Below, one piece after another: positions 1 through 6,250 of a stretch of 6,379 nt of DNA. Source of the DNA: Phycisphaerales bacterium. Lineage in GTDB: Bacteria > Planctomycetota > Phycisphaerae > Phycisphaerales > UBA1924. The notes beneath the pieces were generated by a model. It worked only from the letters and a program-made list of their open reading frames with translations. It was not told the origin of the DNA and did no database searches. Each line of letters begins with the position of its first letter. The stretch's first letter is position 1. The position numbers were made by a program, and so were the translations under genes. The stretch spans positions 5,703 to 12,081 of the forward strand of contig DOJA01000326.1 in the NCBI GenBank assembly GCA_003511945.1, given 5' to 3'.

Positions 1-51
1 TGGGCGCTCCGCGCCGCGAGCGCCGATCGGAGCCAGCGAGACGGAACCGGC

Positions 52-106
52 GGGACCCGGGGATCCGGGGGACCCGGGGGACCCGGGGGGACCGGGGGGA
101 GAGGGG
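52..106 (+). repeat. G-rich 9-base tandem repeat with G-quadruplex potential
   Basis: Seven G-runs of 3 to 6 bases lie here (52-54, 59-62, 67-71, 76-80, 85-90, 94-99, 103-106), separated by short ACCC, ATCC or ACC spacers. The best units read GGGGGACCC in direct tandem, so the period is 9 bases. Four successive runs of five or more G with 3-4 base loops fit the classical G-quadruplex pattern on the coding strand, ending 45 bases before the protease start codon. If transcribed, the leader RNA could fold this way; that is inference. The unit differs by one base from the unit repeated, in the opposite orientation, inside the gene at 2497-3228. Confidence 0.85.
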
Positions 107-150
107 ACCGGTGTCCCCGCGGCCCGAGACCTGAAAGGTGGACGGACCTG

Positions 151-2346
151 ATGCGTGCACTCAAGCGGTTCGGCGGCGGTGTGTTCCTGGCCCTGGCGCT
201 CGTCTCGGGCGCTCCGACCCTCGGGCAGACCGAGGGCGTCGTGACGGGCGACCAGAAGGCGCTCGCGCGGTGGTCGCAGGACCTGTGGACGAGCGCCCAG
301 GGGGGCGCCTCGGGCAAGGCCCTGGAACTGCTCAACGCCGTTCCGAGCGGGGCGGCGGACGACGACCTGCGGGCCTCGGTCGAGCGCTACCGCACGAACA
401 TCGAGCGCCGGGAGACGGAGCGGAGCGAGAGCATCGCCAAGGCGCGGGCGGAGCTCGCCGGCGCCCTTGAGAAGGACAACCTGGTCGACGCGATGCGGTC
501 GGTCATCGAGATCGACACCCTGAACCACAACGATCGGTCCGTGCTGGACGACCCGGGCGTGCGCGAGCTGGTCGCCCGGGCCGAGGCCAAGGCCCGCGAG
601 ATGGAGGCGGGGGGCGACTGGCTCCGCGCCCATGTGCTGTTCGCCCGGCTGCACCTGCTGTTCGATCGCGAGCGGACCTACGAGCCCGATGTGCGCCGGC
701 TGGGGCTGCGCCGGACCATGCTGCGGTTCTATGTCCCCGAGCTGCTGCACAACATGATCAGCGCCCAGCGCGTCGAGGACGGCGAGGAGCCCCTGCCCGC
801 GTTCAACAAGCTGGGCGAGGACTGGCGCGAGAAGCTGTCGGGCGTCGACGAGGGCATGGTGTTCCGCGCCATCGGCACCGGCGCGCAGATGCATGTGGAC
901 CGGGAGCCCCTGGCCGACATCATGGTCGCCGGCTTCGAGGCGGTCCGCACCATGGTCACCACTTCGGACCTGGCGGAGGCGTTCCCGCGCCTGAAGGAGC
1001 GCGACGATGTCGAGCGCTTCGTCTCGTTCCTCGATTCACGCATCGCGTCCCTCCGCGCGAGCCCCGCCAAGGCCGACTTCTCGGAACTGGTCGTCTCCGT
1101 GCGCCGGATGCTGTCGACCAACGACTCAACCGTCCGGATCGACCGGGCGGCGGTGCTGCACGAGTTCGCCGACGGCGCCATGGGCGAACTCGACGAGTTC
1201 TCCTCCATCATCTGGCCCGGGGACCTCGAGCAGTTCGAGCGCACCACCCAGGGCACCTTCAAGGGCGTGGGCGTGCAGATCACCCAGAACGAGGCGGGCG
1301 ACATCCGCGTCGTCACGCCCCTGTCGGGCACCCCCGCGGCCCGGGCCGGCATCCGCGCGGGCGACCTCATCCGCAAGGTCAACGGCGAGTCCACGCTGGG
1401 CATGGGCACGCTCCAGGCGGTCACGCTCATCACCGGGGAAGAGGGAACCCCGGTGACCCTGAGCGTCGAGCGCGAGGGGCACGACGGGCTCATGGAGTTC
1501 AACCTCATCCGGGCGGAGATCCCGATCCACGCCGTCAAGGGGTGGCGGCGCACCGGGCCGGATGAGCTGGACTGGGACTGGTTCATCGACCGCGCCTCCC
1601 GCATCGGCTATGTCCGGCTCAGCCAGTTCACCAACAACACCACCGCGGAGCTGCGCAAGGCGGCGACCGAGATGGCCGCCGGGGGCGTCAAGGGGCTGAT
1701 CCTCGACCTCCGGGGCAACCCGGGCGGGCTGCTGAACGAGGCCACCGGCGTGGTCAGCCAGTGGGTCGATCAGGGCGTGGTCGTGACCCAGGAGGACAAC
1801 ACCGGCGTCGAGCGCGCCCGCGAGACGGTCCGCTTCGGCGATGCGCTCCTGTCCGACATCCCGACCATCGTGCTGGTCAACGAGGGCTCGGCCTCCGCGA
1901 GCGAGATCGTCGCCGGGGCGCTGCAGGACTACCGCAAGGCGGTCATCGTCGGCGACCGCTCGTTCGGCAAGGGCTCGGTCCAGCAGGTGCTGGGGCTGGG
2001 GCCGCGGGCGGCGTTCAAGCTGACCACCCAGTACTACCGCCTCCCCGGGCGCGACGGTGCCCCGGGGCGCCTCATCCACCGGCGCCCCGAGAGCACCCGC
2101 TGGGGCATCGAGCCCGATGTCGTCGTCGAGATGCTCCCCAAGCAGTTCCTCGACGCCTACCAGCTCCGCACCGAAGCGGATGTCGTGGAGTTCGACGGCG
2201 CCGGGAACCTCGTCAACCGGGAGAATGCCTCCGACCCCACCGACCTCGTGGTCAAGGGCATCGACCCCCAACTCGAAACCGCCCTCCTGCTGCTCCAGAG
2301 CAAGGTGAGCGTCGACATGCCCGGGTCGCGGGCCCAGGCCCACTGA
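151..2346 (+). CDS. Exported PDZ-domain S41 carboxyl-terminal processing protease
   Basis: This 731-residue protein looks like a periplasmic or envelope-exposed serine protease of family S41 (Ctp/Prc type), which cuts target proteins near their C-termini. Residues 1-25 form a signal peptide: positive start (MRALKR), hydrophobic core, likely cleavage near Leu-Gly/Gln-Thr. Residues about 30-330 are charged and probably helical, possibly TPR-like. A PDZ domain lies at about 370-455, with the ligand-groove segment GVGVQI at 372-377 and AGIRAGD at 399-405. The peptidase core follows, with LRGNPGG at 520-526 and GSASASEIVAGALQD at 579-593. By alignment with Prc and CtpB the nucleophile is Ser582 (codon 1894-1896), the general base Lys607 in FGKGSVQ, and the assisting residue Gln611; all are present with the family's 25-residue Ser-Lys spacing. 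At 731 residues it is longer than typical CtpA enzymes (about 400-500), because of the N-terminal region. The ATG is supported by AAAGGTGG at 134-141, nine bases upstream. The substrate cannot be told from sequence. Confidence 0.95.
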   Translation: MRALKRFGGGVFLALALVSGAPTLGQTEGVVTGDQKALARWSQDLWTSAQGGASGKALELLNAVPSGAADDDLRASVERYRTNIERRETERSESIAKARAELAGALEKDNLVDAMRSVIEIDTLNHNDRSVLDDPGVRELVARAEAKAREMEAGGDWLRAHVLFARLHLLFDRERTYEPDVRRLGLRRTMLRFYVPELLHNMISAQRVEDGEEPLPAFNKLGEDWREKLSGVDEGMVFRAIGTGAQMHVDREPLADIMVAGFEAVRTMVTTSDLAEAFPRLKERDDVERFVSFLDSRIASLRASPAKADFSELVVSVRRMLSTNDSTVRIDRAAVLHEFADGAMGELDEFSSIIWPGDLEQFERTTQGTFKGVGVQITQNEAGDIRVVTPLSGTPAARAGIRAGDLIRKVNGESTLGMGTLQAVTLITGEEGTPVTLSVEREGHDGLMEFNLIRAEIPIHAVKGWRRTGPDELDWDWFIDRASRIGYVRLSQFTNNTTAELRKAATEMAAGGVKGLILDLRGNPGGLLNEATGVVSQWVDQGVVVTQEDNTGVERARETVRFGDALLSDIPTIVLVNEGSASASEIVAGALQDYRKAVIVGDRSFGKGSVQQVLGLGPRAAFKLTTQYYRLPGRDGAPGRLIHRRPESTRWGIEPDVVVEMLPKQFLDAYQLRTEADVVEFDGAGNLVNRENASDPTDLVVKGIDPQLETALLLLQSKVSVDMPGSRAQAH

Positions 2347-2360
2347 GTGCTCCTCACAGC

Positions 2361-2435
2361 ATGACCTCGTTTCCTCGGTGGGACGGGCGGCCCGCCCGTC
2401 ACTCCCGACCCCATTGGAGTCATCCCGTGAGCGGT
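2361..2435 (+). repeat. Intergenic palindromic repeat, copy A
   Basis: This 75-base element aligns without gaps to 3750-3824, matching at 64 positions, including an identical 28-base core (2373-2400). At its centre is a perfect hairpin: GACGGGC (2382-2388), loop GGCCC, GCCCGTC (2394-2400). It begins 14 bases after the protease stop codon. Both copies lie directly 3' of a plus-strand gene in the same orientation. Such repeats are typical of REP-like or miniature mobile elements. No transposase is present. The hairpin has no following T-run, so it is not a standard terminator, though it could protect the 3' end of the protease mRNA. Confidence 0.8.
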
Positions 2436-2470
2436 TCTGAGCCCAGCGAAGCCCGAATCTGCGCCCCAGC

Positions 2471-2496
2471 GCCCCGTCGGGGCCGATAACTCCCCG
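2471..2496 (+). promoter_or_regulatory. Possible competing hairpins before a GTG start
   Basis: GCCCC (2471-2475), GTC, GGGGC (2479-2483) can form a five-pair hairpin. The same GGGG can instead pair, as CGGGG (2478-2482), with CCCCG (2492-2496), which directly abuts the GTG start codon at 2497. The two structures exclude each other, and the second would occlude the start. No good Shine-Dalgarno sequence is visible here, so folding may affect initiation. Short GC-rich complementarities arise by chance in DNA of this composition, so the regulatory reading is weak. Confidence 0.25.
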
Positions 2497-3228
2497 GTGC
2501 CGACCGACGACGGACGCATCCTGGTCATCGCCGACGGCGGGCTGCCCGCGCTCGTGGCCCTGCTGCTCGCGCCGGAGCCGGAGAGCGTCATCGCCTGGAT
2601 CCCCCCGGCCGGGGCGCCGCCGACGGACCTGCCCGCAGGGGTCATCGACGGGCCGCGTCGGGCCGCGGTCGAGGCCCAGGCCGACTTGCTGGGGCTGGGC
2701 GGCGTTGAGATCGGGCGCTGGCCCGGCGCCGGGTGGGAACCCCCCGGTTCCCCCGGTTCCCCCGGCTCCCCCGGTTCCCCCGGTTCCCCCGGCTCCCCCG
2801 GTTCCCCCGGCTCCGCCCAGGGCGAGCCGCCTGCGACCCTGTCGCTCGACTGGATGCTGCTTCTGGCGATCGACGACGCGCGTCGGCTTGGTTGCCCGAC
2901 GATCGCCTGGCCTGCGGCGTTCGGGGATGACCTTTCCGGACTGGCCGCCGGCGCCGATCGGGTGCGCCTGTTCACCCGTCTCGCCGGGCTGAGCGGCAGT
3001 GACGGTGCCACGCTGAAGGCGCCGCTCGCCGACCTGACCGACGCGCAGGTGGCGGACCTGGCCCTGGACCTCGACGCGCCACTGGACACGCTGTGGTGGC
3101 GCGGGGGCCGCGCGGAATCCGGGGGGGAGGCCGGGGAAGCCCGGCTGCGCTGGGAGGCGGCACTCGCGGAAGCCAATCGCGATCGGGGCGTGCTGGTGGA
3201 GGATTCGATCGGGTTGAGAGTCCGATAA
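2497..3228 (+). CDS. QueC-like protein lacking catalytic motifs, with (PGS)8 insertion
   Basis: This 243-residue protein resembles the overall plan of QueC, the ATP-dependent enzyme making preQ0 (7-cyano-7-deazaguanine), but probably lacks that activity. ILVIADGGLPALVALLLA (8-25) sits where QueC has its ATP-pyrophosphatase loop SGGxDS; the Asp and Ser are replaced (GGLPA). The later segment LKAPLADLTDAQVADLALDL (173-192) and DTLWW (197-201) closely fit QueC's PLxDLxKxEIxxLGxxL and TWSC blocks. The QueC zinc motif CGxCxxCxxR would fall at GGEAGEARLR (209-218), where every cysteine is replaced; the only Cys is 133. Residues 83-106 are eight perfect Pro-Gly-Ser repeats in a loop that is variable in QueC. 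There is no signal peptide or membrane segment. The start is GTG, the only conventional start after the in-frame TGA at 2428-2430; ribosome-site support is poor. It follows the protease in the same direction after a 150-base gap. The QueC relation is recognised by eye; the function is unknown. A remote pseudoenzyme or another PP-loop relative is the main alternative. Confidence 0.75.
   Translation: MPTDDGRILVIADGGLPALVALLLAPEPESVIAWIPPAGAPPTDLPAGVIDGPRRAAVEAQADLLGLGGVEIGRWPGAGWEPPGSPGSPGSPGSPGSPGSPGSPGSAQGEPPATLSLDWMLLLAIDDARRLGCPTIAWPAAFGDDLSGLAAGADRVRLFTRLAGLSGSDGATLKAPLADLTDAQVADLALDLDAPLDTLWWRGGRAESGGEAGEARLRWEAALAEANRDRGVLVEDSIGLRVR
2743..2814 (+). repeat. Eight in-frame 9-base repeats encoding Pro-Gly-Ser
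   Basis: Eight consecutive units CCCGGYTCC encode (Pro-Gly-Ser)x8, residues 83-106 of the QueC-like protein. The only variation is the glycine third base, which runs T,T,C,T,T,C,T,C, so a 27-base block (three units) is itself duplicated, a sign of slippage or unequal exchange. The peptide is collagen-like in having Gly every third residue and would be flexible if not trimeric. The complementary (template) strand reads GGGGGAACC or GGGGGAGCC and has G-quadruplex potential. Confidence 0.95.
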
Positions 3229-3245
3229 CTGGGCGACGGTTGCTC

Positions 3246-3273
3246 TTGCGACGGGCGTCGGGTTCGCTACACT
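3246..3273 (+). promoter_or_regulatory. Candidate sigma-70-type promoter of rplU
   Basis: TTGCGA (3246-3251) and TACACT (3268-3273) each match the -35 and -10 consensus at four of six bases, with a 16-base spacer. Transcription would begin near 3280 and give a leader of about 70 bases. It lies between the stop of the QueC-like gene and rplU, where an independent ribosomal-protein promoter is expected. The leader contains a small hairpin, GGCCC/GGGCC (3283-3287 and 3291-3295). Confidence 0.5.
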
Positions 3274-3350
3274 GCTCGGCTCGGCCCAGCGGGCCACCTC
3301 CGCCCTCCCCGGGGGGTCGGCGCGCCGGATCGATCCAGGAGCAGGTGTCC

Positions 3351-3668
3351 ATGTACGCGATCTTCGAGGACAGCGGTTCGCAGTTGAAGGCCGAGGTCGG
3401 GGCCGTGCTGACGGTCGACCTTCGCGCCTTGCCCACCGGGGCCAAGACGGTGACCTTCGACCGCGTGCTGATGGTCGGGGGCGAGTCGGGCCTGAAGATC
3501 GGAACTCCCTATGTCTCCGGCGCCGTGGTGACGGCGGATGTCCTCGAGGCGGAGTTCAAGGACCGCAAGGTCGAGATGATCAAGTACAAGCGCCGCAAGG
3601 GCAGCCGCACGAAGCAGGGCCACCGCCAGCGGTACATGAAGGTCAAGGTCAGCGCCATCCAGGGCTGA
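3351..3668 (+). CDS. rplU: 50S ribosomal protein bL21
   Basis: This 105-residue protein is bL21, a component of the large ribosomal subunit that binds 23S rRNA. The start MYAIFEDSGSQLKAEVG matches the family's N-terminal block (usually MYAIIxTGGKQYKV). The C-terminal signature is present at about residues 78-96: IKYKRRKGSRTKQGHRQRYM, with Met where many family members have Thr. The length is normal for bL21 (about 100-105). The ATG is chosen because AGGAG at 3337-3341 lies nine bases upstream and the N-terminus matches the family; the same frame is open further upstream but without homology. A candidate promoter lies at 3246-3273 and an intrinsic terminator directly follows. In many bacteria rpmA (bL27) comes next; here it does not, so bL27 must be encoded elsewhere. 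Confidence 0.96.
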   Translation: MYAIFEDSGSQLKAEVGAVLTVDLRALPTGAKTVTFDRVLMVGGESGLKIGTPYVSGAVVTADVLEAEFKDRKVEMIKYKRRKGSRTKQGHRQRYMKVKVSAIQG

Positions 3669-3698
3669 GCGGTCCGGCGGACGATCCGTACACAACTT

Positions 3699-3736
3699 GC
3701 AAGGCCGCGCCCGATCGCGCGGCCTTGTTGCTTTTC
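3699..3736 (+). terminator. Rho-independent terminator of rplU
   Basis: A perfect ten-pair stem, AAGGCCGCGC (3701-3710) with GCGCGGCCTT (3717-3726), closes a six-base loop. It is extended outward by a C-G pair and a G-T pair, and followed by a T-rich stretch ending in TTTT (3732-3735). It begins about 30 bases after the rplU stop. The A-run at the stem base gives the complementary strand only a weak T-tract, so it is mainly oriented for rplU, though it may also limit transcription from the convergent gene. Confidence 0.88.
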
Positions 3737-3749
3737 AGCACCTGACAGA

Positions 3750-3827
3750 ATGACCTCACCCCCTCGGTGGGACGGGCGGCCCGCCCGTCTCTCCCGGCCC
3801 CCTGGGAGTCAGTCTGTGAGCGGTCAT
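3750..3827 (+). repeat. Intergenic palindromic repeat, copy B
   Basis: This is the second copy of the element at 2361-2435, aligned without gaps over 3750-3824 with 11 mismatches. The same central hairpin is perfect: GACGGGC (3771-3777), loop GGCCC, GCCCGTC (3783-3789). In this copy the ends also form an inverted repeat, ATGACC (3750-3755) and GGTCAT (3822-3827). The right end overlaps by one base the stop codon of the minus-strand LptD-like gene. It sits just after the rplU terminator, in the same orientation as copy A. Confidence 0.8.
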
Positions 3828-6250
3828 CATCTGCCCGAGACGCCCGCGAAGGGCCCCCGGTCCAGCCGGTCGCCCCCGGTGGGGTCGATGACGGGCTTGG
3901 CGGGGTCGGTGAGGTCGCGGGTGAAGACGCGGGAGCGGGTCTCGCCCGCGATGCCGGCGGGGCGGAGGAAGAGCCCGAGCGAGACATCGCTGGAGATGGT
4001 GTCGACCCCGAACTCGAACTCGAGGGTCCACTGGGGGAAGCGGCGCTCGACGCGGGTGGTCATTTCCTGGAGGTCGGCGTCGTCGAAGTCGGCGGTGCCG
4101 AAGACGGCGGCGGCGTACTTGCGCGTCAGTTCGTAGCGCACGCCGAAGTCCAGGAGCGAGGTCGAGAGCGCGTCGGTGGTGCGGTAGTCAAAGAATGAGG
4201 AGAAGCCGTAGCCGTGGTCGAAGAGCACCCCGGCGGTGAGTCGGGCCAGGGTGTTCTCGTCGATGTCGTAGATGACGGTGTTCGTGAGCGCGACGGCGTC
4301 GGTGAGCTGCATGAGGGCGTCGTTGGCGACGAACTCACCGAGGTTCGACCCCTCGGGGCGGAACTCGATGAACCTTCCGATGGGGCTCTCGATGTCGACA
4401 TCCTCGGAGGACCAGACATAGTTGGTGTCGAGGATGAGCCAGTCGACGCTGCGCCGGTTCCCTGGGCCGCCGCGCTGGGTCTGGAAGGTGTTGCGGACGC
4501 CCGCGCGGGCGGCCGAGCCGCGGGAGATGGACTCGACCCCGTCGTCGTACACGGGCAGGTCTCCCTCGGCGATGGTCGAGCCGGCGGTCCAGAGGGTGGC
4601 GCTGGGCTCGATGATGTGGCGGATGCGCTGGAGGTCGAAGAACTCCGAGCGCACGCGGTCGTCGATGCGCTGGATCGTGGTCGCCAGGCGCACGCCCAGC
4701 GATCCCCAGAGCCGGTACTCCTCGTCCAGCGCGCCGTTGTTGAAGTCGTCAAAGTCCTCGTCCCAGGCGGTGACGCGCCCCGCGCCGAAGGGCACGATGT
4801 TCAGCGGGCCGGAGGCGAGCGGCGCCGAGAACTCGTGGCGGGTGTCGAAGCGGTTGACGGCGCTCTCGAAGAGCCCCTCGGCGCGGAGGCGGTCGGCGGG
4901 TGACTGGTTCGGCGCCAGCCCCAGCGCCCGGCGCGCGTCGCTCGTGGTCTTGAAGCCCAGTTCCCGGGCGGTGGGCTCGGTGAAGTTCAGCGCGACGCGG
5001 CTGTAGCGGTACTCGCTCGAATAGGAGAGCAGCCCGTTGAACAGCGAGTCGCCCACGCGCGTGTACGACACCTCGGGCAGGCGCTGCGTGTTGTAGCCCA
5101 GCGACTGGAGCAGGTAGTCGTTGGGCGTGAAGTCGTTGAAGTTGTTGCGCCCCTCGATGCTGAACAGACTGCGTTCGTCGAGGTGGCGGGCGTAGATCGA
5201 GGAGGTGAACTCCCGGCGGGTCCGCGTCTCGCCCGGGAAGAAGGCGGGGAGCAGGGTCTCGTCGGAGGCGTAGGCGCCCTCGAGGAACAGCGTCCAGCGC
5301 TCGTTGAGTTTCCAGACCTGCTCGAACTCGGCGACGCCCCGGAACTCGTTGTCGTGCTCGATCAGCGCGCCGCTGGGCAGCCGGTCGTGCCCGTCGTCGT
5401 AGATGCCCCAGGCGTAGAGCGACCCGCGGATGTCGGGGATGCTCCAGGAGAGGTCGAGCCCCGCCGCCGGACCGCGGGAGAAGTACCCGTCGATGAGCAG
5501 GAGGGCCTCGTTGCCCTCGGCGGCGTCGAGCCCCAGCGCCGTGTACAGGTCCCACGCGGTGCGCACGATGGGGTCGCCGCCGCGCGAGCCGATATCGACG
5601 CGGCGCAGCGGCGTGGGCTTCAGTTCTCCACGCACGGAGGGGAGGCCGATGGTCCTCGTGCCGCCCACGAGGAAGCCGACGCCCTCGGCGTCCACATAGG
5701 GCGCCGCCGGGCCTGATTCCCCCGGCGCCGGAGCCCGCTGCGTGATCGTGACCGAAGTGGCGCCGATCGCAAAGTGCGGCTCGGCGAACCCGACATTCGC
5801 CAGGCGGACATCCTTCGCGCTCCACTGGCGGTCGGACTCCTGGCGGATCGCGTCGGCCCGCATGTACAGCGGCATGCCCGCCTTCTCGTCGTAGGTCCAG
5901 AAGACCGCGTCGAGCACGATGGCCCGCTCGGTGCGCAGGTCGTAGTACACCCGCGCCCCGCGCAGCGTGTAGTCCCCCGACTGCGCCACCACGCCGCCCT
6001 CCAGGTACACGCCCTTCACCGCGCGGACGGGATACTGGGGCAGCCCCGGCTCGGTGTCGTCGGTCAGGAAGACGACGGCGCGCTCCGCCGACAGCTGCAC
6101 CGTGCGTCCGCCCTCGCTCGTCGCGCGGCTGTACTGCAGCGCGACCCCGTCGGACAGGATCACCGCCCGGTCCGCCCGCTGCTCGAGGACGCCCAGCGCC
6201 TCGATCCGGCGCGCCGAGAAGACCACCACGCCCTCGTCGCCCATCCGCAC
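3827..6250 (-). CDS. lptD: LptD/OstA-like LPS-assembly outer-membrane protein
   Basis: This 807-residue protein looks like LptD, the outer-membrane barrel that, with LptE, inserts lipopolysaccharide into the outer leaflet. Residues about 1-175 resemble the LptA/OstA jellyroll (for example RADRAVILSDGVALQY and PLYMRADAIRQ), and about 190-764 show the alternating, aromatic-rich strands of a large barrel, with RHIIEPSATLW at 544-554 as a typical LptD block. A strand pair ending in VSLGLFLRP is followed by a 43-residue charged tail unusual for the family. There is no cysteine, so the E. coli-type disulfides are absent. Length is near E. coli LptD (784). The GTG at 6250-6248 has GGAG (6260-6263) nine bases upstream, but the resulting protein lacks a signal peptide, and an in-frame TGA lies at 6308-6310. 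GC-rich codon use continues upstream of the GTG, so the true N-terminus may be lost by a frameshift. ATG at 6244 is another start. It converges with rplU. LptE cannot be judged from this window. Confidence 0.82.
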   Translation of the reverse strand: MRMGDEGVVVFSARRIEALGVLEQRADRAVILSDGVALQYSRATSEGGRTVQLSAERAVVFLTDDTEPGLPQYPVRAVKGVYLEGGVVAQSGDYTLRGARVYYDLRTERAIVLDAVFWTYDEKAGMPLYMRADAIRQESDRQWSAKDVRLANVGFAEPHFAIGATSVTITQRAPAPGESGPAAPYVDAEGVGFLVGGTRTIGLPSVRGELKPTPLRRVDIGSRGGDPIVRTAWDLYTALGLDAAEGNEALLLIDGYFSRGPAAGLDLSWSIPDIRGSLYAWGIYDDGHDRLPSGALIEHDNEFRGVAEFEQVWKLNERWTLFLEGAYASDETLLPAFFPGETRTRREFTSSIYARHLDERSLFSIEGRNNFNDFTPNDYLLQSLGYNTQRLPEVSYTRVGDSLFNGLLSYSSEYRYSRVALNFTEPTARELGFKTTSDARRALGLAPNQSPADRLRAEGLFESAVNRFDTRHEFSAPLASGPLNIVPFGAGRVTAWDEDFDDFNNGALDEEYRLWGSLGVRLATTIQRIDDRVRSEFFDLQRIRHIIEPSATLWTAGSTIAEGDLPVYDDGVESISRGSAARAGVRNTFQTQRGGPGNRRSVDWLILDTNYVWSSEDVDIESPIGRFIEFRPEGSNLGEFVANDALMQLTDAVALTNTVIYDIDENTLARLTAGVLFDHGYGFSSFFDYRTTDALSTSLLDFGVRYELTRKYAAAVFGTADFDDADLQEMTTRVERRFPQWTLEFEFGVDTISSDVSLGLFLRPAGIAGETRSRVFTRDLTDPAKPVIDPTGGDRLDRGPFAGVSGR

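Noticed and set aside
3..24. Seven-pair GC hairpin GGCGCTC/GAGCGCC as a terminator of an upstream gene
   Set aside because: No T-run follows and the upstream gene is outside the window.
138..470. Plus-strand frame overlapping the protease start
   Set aside because: Arg/Gly/Pro-rich shadow frame of the protease signal peptide and N-terminal region, with no recognisable motif.
2382..2400. Copy A hairpin as an intrinsic terminator
   Set aside because: The stem is strong but is followed by ACTCCCGACC, not a T-run, so classical termination is not supported.
2482..2489. GCCGATAA, an exact match to the FliA (sigma-28) -10 box
   Set aside because: No TAAA-like -35 element lies at the required distance and no motility gene follows.
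2743..2814. CRISPR-like array
   Set aside because: Units are contiguous 9-mers without spacers and are in frame within a gene.
2705..2992. Proline-rich frames over the 9-base repeat
   Set aside because: These are the other frames of the Pro-Gly-Ser tract; the surrounding sequence matches the QueC-like frame.
1126..3297. Minus-strand open frame of 723 codons
   Set aside because: It lies antisense to the protease C-terminus, copy A and the QueC-like gene; its protein is low-complexity (runs of GGTGGAGG) with no domain. Long antisense frames are common at this GC content.
3093..3350. Longer N-terminus for L21
   Set aside because: The frame is open upstream of 3351, but it overlaps the QueC-like gene and promoter, while ATG 3351 has a Shine-Dalgarno site and matches the family start.
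4214..4903. Plus-strand frames opposite the LptD-like gene
   Set aside because: Gly/Val/Glu-rich antisense shadows; the minus strand has clear LptD blocks throughout.
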